A stretch of 64,000 bases of DNA from the NCBI RefSeq assembly GCF_015352985.1, contig NZ_JACYXF010000001.1, forward strand, positions 434,001-498,000. The letters run 5' to 3'. Source of the DNA: Noviherbaspirillum malthae. Its GTDB lineage: Bacteria; Pseudomonadota; Gammaproteobacteria; Burkholderiales; Burkholderiaceae_D. The number at the start of each line of letters is the position of its first letter. Positions within the stretch are counted from its first letter, which is position 1. Positions 48,960 to 56,570 of this stretch are shown here, one piece after another. Under the pieces are notes generated by a model. It was not told the DNA's origin. It saw nothing but the letters and a program-made list of their open reading frames with translations, and ran no database searches. Made by a program: the position numbers and the translations under genes.

Positions 48960-49146
48960 TGTTTTTCCTGTGTAGTATCACGCTGAACGGCGCACGAAAT
49001 CAGGCCGGCGCCAGCCGCCATTATCGCAAATCGGACCTGGAGGAATTCGAACGGTTTGTCTGAGCGCGACACCACTCAAACAAGATAATTCGCACCGCGA
49101 AGGATTTCCTTGTCTTGAGTCAATGATTACGCGAAACGCGGCGGTG

Positions 49147-50334
49147 TCAGTCATGCAGACCGGCCTCGTCCCTGCGCACCGCCAGCGGTATGCCGGCGCC
49201 GATCAGCATGCCCATGCTCCAGAATACGGCCTTCATTCCAAGCGCGGCTCCCGCGCCGCCGAAGGCCAGGGGCAGAAGCACCTGGCACGCATTGCCAATC
49301 ATGACGCGCATGCCCACGGCTTCGGCGGCACGTCCGGCCGGCGCGTGCTGATGCAGCAGCGCAAGCATGTTGGGCTGGCTCGATCCCACGGCAATGCCGA
49401 GCAGGGCCGCGACCGCCGTCAGCGACAGCGGCTGCTCCATCACGGGAATCAGCGCATAACAGAAGGCGGCAAGAGGCAGTGCGACGGAAAGCACCTGCCA
49501 TTCGCCATGGCGGCGCGATATCCGGGGCATGGCAAGCCGCACGGCAAAGGTCGCCGCCGAGAAGCAGCCCAGTATCATGCCGATGGTCGATGCCGAAAAG
49601 CCGAGCCGGGTGCCGTGGATGGGCAGAATGAAGGTGAACAGGTCCCATGCGGAAGAGAGCAGGGTGCCTACGATGTAGATGCGCCGCATCTCGCGTCCCG
49701 CTATCAGGTCCAGCATGCTGTTGCGTGCGGTTGCGGCCTGCCTTGCCGGTGCTGCTGCCTTGCCTTCGTGGCCGCCGAATCCGCCGGCGGGCCGAGACCC
49801 GATCACACCCAGGACCAGCGCCGCCGTTGCCGAAACGGCGAATGCGGCAAACGAGGTCCGGTAACTGGCATGATCGATCAGGAAACCTGCGAGCACCGGC
49901 CCGCAGAAGCCTGATACCGAAAAGCCGAGGGCCAGCCAGCTGTAGTTGGATGCGCGGTCTTCATTGCTGCTGATGACCCCCACCGTATGCTGCGCCGCCA
50001 CCTGTATCACCATGAATCCGGTGCCGACCAGCAGCGTGGCCAGATACAGAATGGCCAATCCGCCAATCATCGCGGGCAGGGCGCAGCCGACGACAATGGC
50101 GAGTGCCGACGCCATTAGCGGCCGGGCGATGCCGGAACGGTCGAGCATGCGCCCGGCCGGCACTGCAAACAGCATGGGAAATAGTGAAAACAAGGCAATC
50201 ATGCTGCCGACCGTGAACTCGGAAGCCTGCAGCGACAAAGCGTAAAGCGAGGTGGTGATGCGCGCGCCGGACAGCGCCATGTGCGCAGTCAGCGACAGCA
50301 GGATCAGTTTAAGGATGGGCGACAAGGGAAACAC
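49147..50334 (-). CDS. Major facilitator superfamily transporter
   Basis: Protein of about 395 residues with 12 predicted membrane helices in two halves. The loop after helix 2 reads AVPAGRMLDRSGIARP, a variant of the MFS loop motif. Helix 5-like GFSVSGFCGPVLAGFLID resembles the antiporter motif C of drug exporters. The substrate cannot be read. GTG 50334 or TTG 50340 may be the start; neither has a clear ribosome site. Genes on both sides diverge or are unrelated. Confidence 0.85.
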   Translation of the reverse strand: MFPLSPILKLILLSLTAHMALSGARITTSLYALSLQASEFTVGSMIALFSLFPMLFAVPAGRMLDRSGIARPLMASALAIVVGCALPAMIGGLAILYLATLLVGTGFMVIQVAAQHTVGVISSNEDRASNYSWLALGFSVSGFCGPVLAGFLIDHASYRTSFAAFAVSATAALVLGVIGSRPAGGFGGHEGKAAAPARQAATARNSMLDLIAGREMRRIYIVGTLLSSAWDLFTFILPIHGTRLGFSASTIGMILGCFSAATFAVRLAMPRISRRHGEWQVLSVALPLAAFCYALIPVMEQPLSLTAVAALLGIAVGSSQPNMLALLHQHAPAGRAAEAVGMRVMIGNACQVLLPLAFGGAGAALGMKAVFWSMGMLIGAGIPLAVRRDEAGLHD

Positions 50335-50422
50335 TGACAAACGATCAAGGCAACCATGCTACAGGCTAACAAAAAACATGCTAGAGAAAAATTCCGCGAT
50401 TGCCTCGCGTTAAAATAACGGG

Positions 50423-51349
50423 ATGAACGCCATTATTCCCTTTCCCCAGCAAGCTGGATTGAATGACAACGCCGACAGCGACATCGATTTCGATCGCCGC
50501 TTCGGCGGCATCGCGCGCCTGTACGGTCAGGCTGCGCTGGCACGTTTTCGCTCTGCCCACATCTGCGTGATCGGCGTGGGCGGCGTCGGTTCGTGGATCG
50601 TCGAAGCGCTCGCGCGCAGCGCCGTCGGCCACATCACCATGATCGATCTGGACAATGTCGCCGAGTCCAACATCAACCGCCAGATCCATGCGCTGACCGG
50701 CACCATCGGCAAGCCCAAGGTCACGGCGCTGGCCGAGCGCATCGCCCAGATCAATCCCTATTGCAAGGTTACCGAGATCGAGGACTTCATCGATCCGGAC
50801 AACCTGGACGCCATGGTCGGCGACCGCAACTACGATTACGTGATCGACGCCATCGACAGCGTGAAGGCGAAGACGGCGCTGATCGCCTATTGCCGCGCCA
50901 GGAAGATTCCGCTGATCACCATCGGCGGCGCCGGCGGCCAGATCGATCCGACGCGCATCGAAGTGCGCGACCTCTGCCGTACCGAGCAGGAGCCTCTGCT
51001 GGCAAAGGTGCGCAAGCGCCTGCGCGCCCAATACGGCTTCCCGCGCGGAACGAAGAACAAGTTCGGCATCGATGCCGTGTTCTCCACCGAACCCTTGCGC
51101 TTTCCGGAAACGGAAGAGGCCTGCGAAGTCGATGCGAATGGCAAGGCCGGCGTCACCGGACTCAACTGCGCCGGCTTTGGTTCGGCCATGGTGGTGACCG
51201 CCAGCTTCGGCCTGGTAGCCGCATCGCAGGCGCTGCGCAAGCTGGCGCAGGCTGCGGACAGGAACGCGGCCGACGGATCGACCGGGCCCGAAACTGCAGT
51301 ACCGACGGCGGTGCAGGACATGGAAGACGAGGCCGACATGGCGGCCTGA
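50423..51349 (+). CDS. tcdA: tRNA threonylcarbamoyladenosine dehydratase
   Basis: Protein of 308 residues of the ThiF/E1-like family that cyclises t6A37 to ct6A in tRNA. RRFGGIARLYGQAALARF, the nucleotide site CVIGVGGVGSWIVEALARS, DNVAESNINRQIHAL, YDYVIDAIDSVKAKTALI and GGAGGQIDPTRIEVRDL are TcdA markers. The last 35 residues are variable and acidic. It acts downstream of the Sua5-type enzyme encoded at 43.8 kb. A heptamer repeat array follows the stop codon. Confidence 0.95.
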   Translation: MNAIIPFPQQAGLNDNADSDIDFDRRFGGIARLYGQAALARFRSAHICVIGVGGVGSWIVEALARSAVGHITMIDLDNVAESNINRQIHALTGTIGKPKVTALAERIAQINPYCKVTEIEDFIDPDNLDAMVGDRNYDYVIDAIDSVKAKTALIAYCRARKIPLITIGGAGGQIDPTRIEVRDLCRTEQEPLLAKVRKRLRAQYGFPRGTKNKFGIDAVFSTEPLRFPETEEACEVDANGKAGVTGLNCAGFGSAMVVTASFGLVAASQALRKLAQAADRNAADGSTGPETAVPTAVQDMEDEADMAA

Positions 51350-51367
51350 CGGTAACTGGCACACCGG

Positions 51368-51430
51368 CCAACAGCCAACAGCCAACAGCCAACAGCCAAC
51401 AGCCAACAGCCAACAGCCAACAGCCAACAG
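51368..51430. repeat. Nine perfect tandem copies of the heptamer CCAACAG
   Basis: Sixty-three bases made of nine identical 7-bp units lie 18 bp after the tcdA stop and 3 bp before its terminator, so in the 3' untranslated region. Perfect identity of all units suggests active slippage or recent expansion. Confidence 0.97.
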
Positions 51431-51433
51431 CAG

Positions 51434-51458
51434 AAGAGCGGCATTGCCGCTCTTTTTT
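51434..51458 (+). terminator. Rho-independent terminator after tcdA
   Basis: Perfect 9-bp stem AAGAGCGGC / GCCGCTCTT, loop ATT, followed by TTTT. It closes tcdA just after the heptamer array. Confidence 0.9.
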
Positions 51459-51491
51459 ATTGCCGCTTCACCTTGGAGCCGCAGCCTCCTC

Positions 51492-52046
51492 CTAATCCAA
51501 AGCCCTTTCACCCTGCGGCGGTTCGCGCAGCAAGCGCGAGCCGAGCACTTCATATACCGAGCCGCTGCTGCCGGTGGTCGACTGCACCAGCACGATCTGG
51601 CCGGCACGCCATGCGATAGGCTCGAAAACGATGTCGGCCGGAAGAGAGGCGTCGCGGGCCAGCGTGATGTGCGGCTTGAACTTGCTGTGCCGGTCATACG
51701 CAATGCCTCGCGCCGTCAGGGCGGAATACAGATCCTGCTCCAGTGCCTCCAGTCCTTCCGGAACTTTGGTTGCTCCCGCCCAGGCGACGCGGTTGCGCGG
51801 GAAATATCCTACCTTGTCGAGGATGATGGTGTCGTCCCGCGAGGGCAGGTAGGCGAGTATTTCCTTGGCCTGCGCGATCACCGAGGCAGGCTGCATGCCT
51901 AGGAAGGCCAGCGTCAGATGAAGATTGCCGTAGGGTATCCACCGCCCCTGCATCGGCGCCTGCAGCTGCATCAATGCGGTCCGCACTTCGTCATCGGGCC
52001 AAAGCGCAAAGAAGAGGCGCAGTTTGTCGTTGGTATCGATGCTCAT
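51492..52046 (-). CDS. thpR: RNA 2',3'-cyclic phosphodiesterase (LigT/ThpR)
   Basis: Protein of 184 residues of the 2H phosphoesterase family, with the two HxTx motifs HLTL (in NLHLTLAFLG) and HITL (in FKPHITLARD). LRLFFALWPDDEVR opens the fold. It opens 2',3'-cyclic phosphate ends of RNA. ATG 52046 gives the common start; ATG 52073 is also in frame. It converges with tcdA. Confidence 0.93.
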   Translation of the reverse strand: MSIDTNDKLRLFFALWPDDEVRTALMQLQAPMQGRWIPYGNLHLTLAFLGMQPASVIAQAKEILAYLPSRDDTIILDKVGYFPRNRVAWAGATKVPEGLEALEQDLYSALTARGIAYDRHSKFKPHITLARDASLPADIVFEPIAWRAGQIVLVQSTTGSSGSVYEVLGSRLLREPPQGERALD

Positions 52047-52201
52047 GTCAATTCCGCTCAATTCTGCTGTCATTGGTTGGCCTGCCCGGAGGTGTCATCG
52101 GGAGCAGGTTAACATCTTTATTCCGTGCCGCCTCTGACCGGCGTCATTGCGCGATGGCGGCGCGGCAAGCAATGCCGTCCACGTTCAATGCACCAAATGC
52201 G

Positions 52202-53170
52202 TCAATGGCAGAGCGTCGTGCCGCGATCGCTGAAGCCGTATTTCTCCACCGGCAGAAACTCCCATTCGTAAGCTTTCTCCTTCAGCGTCAGCTTGAGCAC
52301 GCCCAGTGTCGAGTTGTCGCTGACCTGGCTGTGCGATTTGCGGAAGCGGAATGGCGTCAGCTGCGCGCCTCCGGTGCCGACCACGAATTGCCTGAGGCCG
52401 CGCCGCTCATCGCGCCGCCCGTCCGCATCCTGCGGCGCAAAACGCTCATAGCCGTGATCGTGCGAAGCGAGGACAAGTTCCGCATTGGCTTCGTGAAGAA
52501 TGTGCCAGGCTTCCTGCATGCGCTTGCTGCTGCCGTGGCCGCCGGAACTGTAAAGCGGGTGATGCCAGTAAGCCAGCGTGCAGGAGGAAGGGTTGGCCGC
52601 CAGGTCCCTGCGCAGCCAGTCGAGCTGCTTCCCGTGTTCCTCGGGATTGAGATAGCTGTTGAGGGACGCCACATGCCAGCTTCCGATATTGAAGCTGTAA
52701 TAGCCGAGCTGCGCCGGACCGGCGGCGGCGCCGAAGTAGCGGTAATACCCGACTGCCTGCGGCGTGTAGTACTCATGGTTGCCCGGCGCCGGATGCGTGC
52801 GGTCCTTGAATTTTCCCCAGGTGGCGTCATAGCAGCCGGTGAATTCTTCCGGCAGGCCGACGGGATAGGTGTGATCGCCAAGCGTCAGCACGACCGCTTC
52901 CTTGTCGGCAGCGAGCCTTGCGGCAACGAGGCCGGCAGTTCTGGCCGCGCCGCTGTCCTGAGGGCGATACTGCTTGCAGTCGGCGATGTCGCCAGCGGCA
53001 TAGATCGCCACGCCCTTGTCCGCCAGTACCGCCTGTTTCTCCGCTTCTTCGCGCGCATGCTTGTCGCTGACGCATCCGCTCAAGCAGCCGCCCAGGCTTG
53101 CCATGAGCAGCGAGGTCTTCAGGAAGGGAAGGGATTTCAGCGGGTTCAGGCGCAAGGCACGCAGGGTCAT
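52202..53170 (-). CDS. Lipoprotein metallophosphoesterase (purple-acid-phosphatase-like)
   Basis: Protein of 322 residues. A signal sequence ends in a lipobox (LGGC or LSGC, about residues 26-33), so it should be anchored in the envelope. The calcineurin-like core shows AAGDIADC, LTLGDHTYPVG, PAPGNHEYYT, LAYWHHPLYSSGGHG and LASHDHGYERF, which are the metal-binding His/Asp/Asn sites. The substrate is unknown. The frame extends upstream to 53344, but only ATG 53170 gives a proper signal peptide. Confidence 0.92.
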   Translation of the reverse strand: MTLRALRLNPLKSLPFLKTSLLMASLGGCLSGCVSDKHAREEAEKQAVLADKGVAIYAAGDIADCKQYRPQDSGAARTAGLVAARLAADKEAVVLTLGDHTYPVGLPEEFTGCYDATWGKFKDRTHPAPGNHEYYTPQAVGYYRYFGAAAGPAQLGYYSFNIGSWHVASLNSYLNPEEHGKQLDWLRRDLAANPSSCTLAYWHHPLYSSGGHGSSKRMQEAWHILHEANAELVLASHDHGYERFAPQDADGRRDERRGLRQFVVGTGGAQLTPFRFRKSHSQVSDNSTLGVLKLTLKEKAYEWEFLPVEKYGFSDRGTTLCH

Positions 53171-53428
53171 GGCACTCCATTCGGTACACGGAATTGATTT
53201 GCGAACGGAATGATATGCGCACGCGCGCTTGTGTGCCTGCGAGCCCATGCGCGATGGACGGGCGCACGGAAGACGGCAAGGTTTGAGTCGGCGAAGAAGG
53301 CCGGCTCTCGCCGCCTCTTTACCTTCGCCGGAGAGCGCTTGCATCGAAGATGCCGGACTTCCCTGCGAAATGGAACGAACAGAAAAAACGGAAAGCCGGC
53401 GCGAGCAGGCCGATTGAACCTCGGAATC

Positions 53429-53767
53429 TCAGAATTCATTCTCCCGGAAAGCCCGCTCGGCGCGCTCCTGCGCGGCCTTCCATGCTTCCTCTTCGGTCGG
53501 GAACATGCCGGCGGGAATATAAGTTTCCGCGATTTCCGGCTCGCGCGTCAGGCGCACATAGACCTGCGCCTCGAAGGTGTCGTCCGGCTGCCTGACCGCA
53601 AGTATGCGAGCCAGATGCGTTCCGCTTTGCAGCGTGCGTCCGGGCTGCGGCGATTCATTCGTCTGGCCCAAGGCAAGCTCGTCGCGTTCCACGTCGCGTT
53701 GCCCTGCGGACTTCTCTCCGCTGCCGATGTCCGCTTCATCCATCAGGTGCCTGGTTTCGGGTGCCAT
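53429..53767 (-). CDS. Hypothetical protein of 112 residues
   Basis: Starts MAPETRHLMDEADIGSGEKS behind a strong ribosome site (AAAGGAG). The N-terminal half is polar; the second half THLARILAVRQPDD, EAQVYVRLTREPEIAETYIP and a helix EEEAWKAAQERAERAF look like a small beta-alpha domain. No signal peptide. No family recognised. It diverges from the small genes at 54 kb across 214 bp. Confidence 0.7.
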   Translation of the reverse strand: MAPETRHLMDEADIGSGEKSAGQRDVERDELALGQTNESPQPGRTLQSGTHLARILAVRQPDDTFEAQVYVRLTREPEIAETYIPAGMFPTEEEAWKAAQERAERAFRENEF

Positions 53768-53981
53768 TGCATTTCTCCTTTGCGATTGCATCTGCGTGAA
53801 TCCGGAAGATGCGTTTCATATCAGGGTCGACGCAAGTTTCTGATGCGTCCCGGTTCTCCGTATGATGGCCTTGCCTTGCGATAGTTCTGGTGCACGCTTG
53901 CAATGCAATGAACCGGTTCCTGCCTTCCGCCGCGACGAACCATCCCATCATGCCTTCGTCTAATTTGCTTTGGAGGCCAAT

Positions 53982-54161
53982 ATGAACAACGACAAGCAAA
54001 GCACGGTTGAAGTCGGCAAGGGCGATCGCGAAGCCGTTCGCACCAAAGACAATCCGATCGGCATCGACGACATCGGATTGCCGTCGGGTATGCCGAAAGA
54101 TGAAACGACCAGGCTGCAGGACATTCAGCCAGACCCGGCGAAGACGCAGCAGAAGCAGTAA
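53982..54161 (+). CDS. Hypothetical small hydrophilic protein (59 residues)
   Basis: Starts MNNDKQSTVEVGKGDREAV, rich in Asp, Lys, Pro and Gln with no hydrophobic core, so probably disordered. The ribosome site GGAGG 6 bp upstream of ATG 53982 is excellent. Not recognised. First of three short plus-strand genes with strong ribosome sites. Confidence 0.65.
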   Translation: MNNDKQSTVEVGKGDREAVRTKDNPIGIDDIGLPSGMPKDETTRLQDIQPDPAKTQQKQ

Positions 54162-54248
54162 GCCGCATCGGCAGAACGAAGTCACCCGGAAGCAGGCAGG
54201 GCCGGCTGCAGAGACCGGTCGCTGCCGTCAACGAACAAGGAGAAGCAG

Positions 54249-54500
54249 ATGGCAAGCAAGGCGGAATGCGACAAATTTGCTGCGCAACTCGCCCAGCGTT
54301 TCGAAGAATATACCCGTTGGGCAATCGAACACTGGCCGAACAAGGACTTTCCCCTGCTTGCTTCGGACTTCGGCGAATCACGCCGTGAACTGAGCAATAT
54401 TCTCGGTCCCAAACTCAGTGAGGGCGAAGATCCTTCGGATCCGCCAGGAAACTCCGATGCGGGCCAATACCGCGATGTCACCCCCATGCCCTGGCCTTGA
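54249..54500 (+). CDS. Hypothetical protein of 83 residues
   Basis: Starts MASKAECDKFAAQLAQRFEE; the first 60 residues look like two helices (AECDKFAAQL, YTRWAIEHWP) and the rest is polar and Pro rich (DPSDPPGNSD). AAGGAG 7 bp before the ATG is a strong ribosome site. No family recognised. It may be expressed with its small neighbours. Confidence 0.7.
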   Translation: MASKAECDKFAAQLAQRFEEYTRWAIEHWPNKDFPLLASDFGESRRELSNILGPKLSEGEDPSDPPGNSDAGQYRDVTPMPWP

Positions 54501-54625
54501 GCCGAGGCGCCGGGCAGGCAGGAGAGCATGATCAAGCCCGGCAGGAAAATTCCTTGAGGCGACACAAGCCGGAACCGCTCCAGCCGGGGCCTAATGTTAA
54601 TAATTTAACCACAGCAGAGGAAATC

Positions 54626-54886
54626 ATGACCCCGGCCGACATCATGAAAATCATCAGGACCTATGAGGCCAGCAGCGATACTTCATGGACGACCATGGTG
54701 CGCGAGCATGCCAAGTGCCTTGCTTCCGTTTCGGACCGGCTGAGTCCTCAGGAAATGGAGAAACTGGTCGAGATTGCAGCCGCCTCGTATCACAAGGCCA
54801 AGAACGAGTATCAAGCCAGCGTTGAATACGATCTGCTGATCCTGCGCCTGAACGCGCAGATGGAAAAGCGGCAGCAATCCAAATAA
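54626..54886 (+). CDS. Hypothetical helical protein of 86 residues
   Basis: Starts MTPADIMKIIRTYEASSDTS. Nearly all helical, with PQEMEKLVEIAAASYHKAKNE and a terminal amphipathic helix ending MEKRQQSK. AGAGGA 5 bp before ATG 54626 is a strong ribosome site; the longer frame from 54497 overlaps the preceding gene and is less likely. Not recognised. Confidence 0.68.
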   Translation: MTPADIMKIIRTYEASSDTSWTTMVREHAKCLASVSDRLSPQEMEKLVEIAAASYHKAKNEYQASVEYDLLILRLNAQMEKRQQSK

Positions 54887-55240
54887 GCAGATAACTGGTG
54901 GGCGATGGTGCGGGTTCGGTGCCGGCTCGTTTGGCCAAGCGGCGCTCATGCAGCCTGCGCTTCGTCCTTGATGCAATTCCAAAAAAAATCCCGCGAACGA
55001 AATACTCTAGTCGATCGCGGGTCAATCCCCATAACAGGGAGGAGACGGGAACGCCCGGCAGATGCTGGCGCATCTGGCGGACGTGTTGATTCTCCCGCCA
55101 AAGCAGGGCGATGACGTTAACTGATGAGGATTGTTGAGTTACGCCTTCCCTATGTAGTAGGGAAGAAGCGGAAGAGAGAGTGCATGCCTCCGCCGCGAAG
55201 GGGCGTGATGTGACAGGCAGCAGAGTAGGGCTGTCAGGTC
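54887..55240. other. Non-coding stretch with two hairpins
   Basis: No gene is supported here. Two structures stand out: a minus-strand terminator (54981-55021) and a perfect 8-bp hairpin CTTCCCTA / TAGGGAAG (55145-55165, loop TGTAG) with no T-run. Confidence 0.55.
54981..55021 (-). terminator. Rho-independent terminator on the minus strand
   Basis: On the minus strand CCCGCGA (55021-55015) pairs with TCGCGGG (54996-54990) across an 18-base loop and is followed by ATTTTTTTT. It could end transcription from the zinc-ribbon gene at 55.2 kb. Confidence 0.6.
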
Positions 55241-55444
55241 TCAATCCTGTAACAGGAGGATCGCGGCGCACAAGCCGCTGACGCCCAGCAGAATCTTGGT
55301 CAGCCCGCTTGCGCGCTCAGGTGTCTCGTCCCAGAAGCGGCGGCGCGGAATCTGCGGCGGCGTTAGGGGAAAGCCACAGCGCGGGCATGACGACTTGGTG
55401 GAGGCCGTCTGCTTCTTGCAGTCAGGGCAGGTCGTTTTCGGCAT
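55241..55444 (-). CDS. Small zinc-ribbon membrane protein (67 residues)
   Basis: An N-terminal zinc ribbon with two CxxC knuckles (CPDC at 6-9, CPRC at 20-23) is followed by a polar linker and a hydrophobic helix near the C-terminus (GLTKILLGVSGLCAAILLL). This zinc-ribbon plus single-span design is common in short bacterial proteins of unknown function. A minus-strand terminator lies about 220 bp downstream. Confidence 0.72.
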   Translation of the reverse strand: MPKTTCPDCKKQTASTKSSCPRCGFPLTPPQIPRRRFWDETPERASGLTKILLGVSGLCAAILLLQD

Positions 55445-55686
55445 GATAAAGTTTCAATTTTTCAAGCCCGTATTAGAACGTAAACATGCCTTGCGGTACA
55501 GCTTTCCGCATATAAATCTCATTACACTCAGCTTGATAAGCTCAGCGTAGTGTGATTCCCTCCCTGATTGGCAATGTTACATTGCGTAACGTTGGTGGAG
55601 CCGCCGATCAAGGCCGGCTACAGTCATTATGCCGATTCTCTAACATCATTGGACGGCATCTCCCTGATTCGGTTTAAGGCTTCGTC

Positions 55687-56127
55687 ATGAAACGTGTTAT
55701 CGCTTCAATCTTGCCTGCACTGCTGCTGTCGGCTTGCGTTGCCGTTCCTGTCGATGAACCCTATCCGGTCCACTCGTCTGTCCAGGTTTACAGCGACCCC
55801 TATCCGGTCTATCCCTACTACGGAGTGCCGCGTCCGATTTACGGCCCGCCCGTTTATGTCGGACCGCCGGTCTATGTCCCGCAAGGGCCGAGGTATGGAG
55901 ACCGTGGCTGGCATCCAGGATATCGGGAACATGGCCCTCATCCCTATCCTCGCCAGCATCCGGGCGCGCGTCCGGACGGTCCTGCTTCACAACCGCATTC
56001 TCATCCGGGCCCCCGAAACGAGGCGCAACCACGTCGAGGGCGGGGATCGGCATCAGGGCCCGGTGCACCCGGCTACACCCCTGGCGGTCCAGAGGGCAGG
56101 GGCGGCAGAGGGGCAATGAGGCAGTAA
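55687..56127 (+). CDS. Proline/tyrosine-rich lipoprotein
   Basis: Protein of 146 residues. A lipoprotein signal peptide ends in LLLSAC (Cys at about 17). The mature chain is low-complexity: Pro/Tyr/Val-rich repeats (PVYVGPPVYVP) and then Gly/Arg/Pro/His-rich sequence. Many proteobacteria have similar short envelope lipoproteins of unknown role. It is the last clear chromosomal gene before the mobile element. Confidence 0.78.
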   Translation: MKRVIASILPALLLSACVAVPVDEPYPVHSSVQVYSDPYPVYPYYGVPRPIYGPPVYVGPPVYVPQGPRYGDRGWHPGYREHGPHPYPRQHPGARPDGPASQPHSHPGPRNEAQPRRGRGSASGPGAPGYTPGGPEGRGGRGAMRQ

Positions 56128-56202
56128 GTCAACCAGCCTGAATGAAGCCGCAGGCCTGAAGCGAGGCTGCAATTGCAGGAGAGACGCGGGAAAGCAAGAC
56201 AT

Positions 56203-56230
56203 TGATTTCAATGGCAAATCATTGAAATCA
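56203..56230. repeat. Perfect 10-bp inverted repeat
   Basis: TGATTTCAAT (56203-56212) and ATTGAAATCA (56221-56230) flank GGCAAATC. It abuts the tRNA-like sequence at 56231. It could be a factor-binding site or a hairpin downstream of a former tRNA gene. Confidence 0.75.
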
Positions 56231-56252
56231 TGGTCCGCCGACAGGAATCGAA
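56231..56252 (-). other. tRNA-3'-end-like sequence, candidate attachment core
   Basis: Read on the minus strand, 56252-56231 gives TTCGATTCCTG then TCGGCGGACCA, like a tRNA T-loop, T-stem 3' strand, acceptor strand and CCA. It is one base short of canonical and no matching T-stem 5' strand (expected ACAGG) precedes it, so it is not a tRNA gene. This is what a duplicated att core looks like when an element integrates in a tRNA 3' end. Confidence 0.4.
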
Positions 56253-56306
56253 AAATTGCTTCAATGCCTCGTGAATGCTGGAGCCTGCAGAGAGCCTAGT
56301 TTTTTA

Positions 56307-56439
56307 TACCCCCAAAAATACCCCCGGATATTTTCGCTGGAGTAACCTCAAGCAAGTATGCGAGGCTCCCTCGCTCGAAAGACGATAGTGGGAGTTGTCG
56401 ATGGCATGGATTAGTTGTCGGTTGTCGCTCTGGTTGTCG
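56307..56439. repeat. Short direct repeats near the element boundary (TACCCCC x2, GTTGTCG x4)
   Basis: TACCCCC occurs at 56307-56313 and 56319-56325. GTTGTCG occurs at 56394, 56414, 56421 and 56433 (four copies in 46 bp). Repeated GGGGGTA (the complement) is common beside integrase genes and att sites, so these may be arm-type integrase sites. Confidence 0.5.
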
Positions 56440-56445
56440 CTAAAA

Positions 56446-56477
56446 AGCTAAAAACCCAGCCGGTTAGGGCTGGGTTT
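56446..56477 (-). terminator. Terminator of the capsid operon (minus strand)
   Basis: On the minus strand AAACCCAGCC and GGCTGGGTTT form a perfect 10-bp stem with a 6-base loop, followed by TTAGCTTTTT. It lies 94 bp after the capsid gene stop. Confidence 0.82.
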
Positions 56478-56570
56478 CCATGGTCGGGGTTTCTGACTCG
56501 GGGTACTCGCCGACTAATCCCCGCGCGGCCCGATAAAGAAGCTCAGGGGCGGAACCGCGCATTCTCCCCT

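Larger units (their letters stand above)
56128..56570. other. Left attachment-like region of the mobile element, non-coding
   Basis: No gene is supported. The stretch contains, left to right, a 10-bp inverted repeat, a tRNA-3'-end-like sequence, two TACCCCC repeats, four GTTGTCG repeats and a minus-strand terminator. That mix is what I would expect at an integrated-element boundary. Confidence 0.55.

Noticed and set aside
49005..49063. A frame ending ASRHYRKSDLEEFERFV upstream of pdxH that looks like the end of a helix-turn-helix protein
   Set aside because: Only about 17 residues look DNA-binding-like, and the rest of the frame is antisense to pdxH. A remnant is possible but cannot be supported.
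56231..56310. A complete tRNA gene at the left end of the element
   Set aside because: The T-loop and CCA-like end are present but the 5' T-stem strand, anticodon and D arms are not, and the 3' part is one base short.
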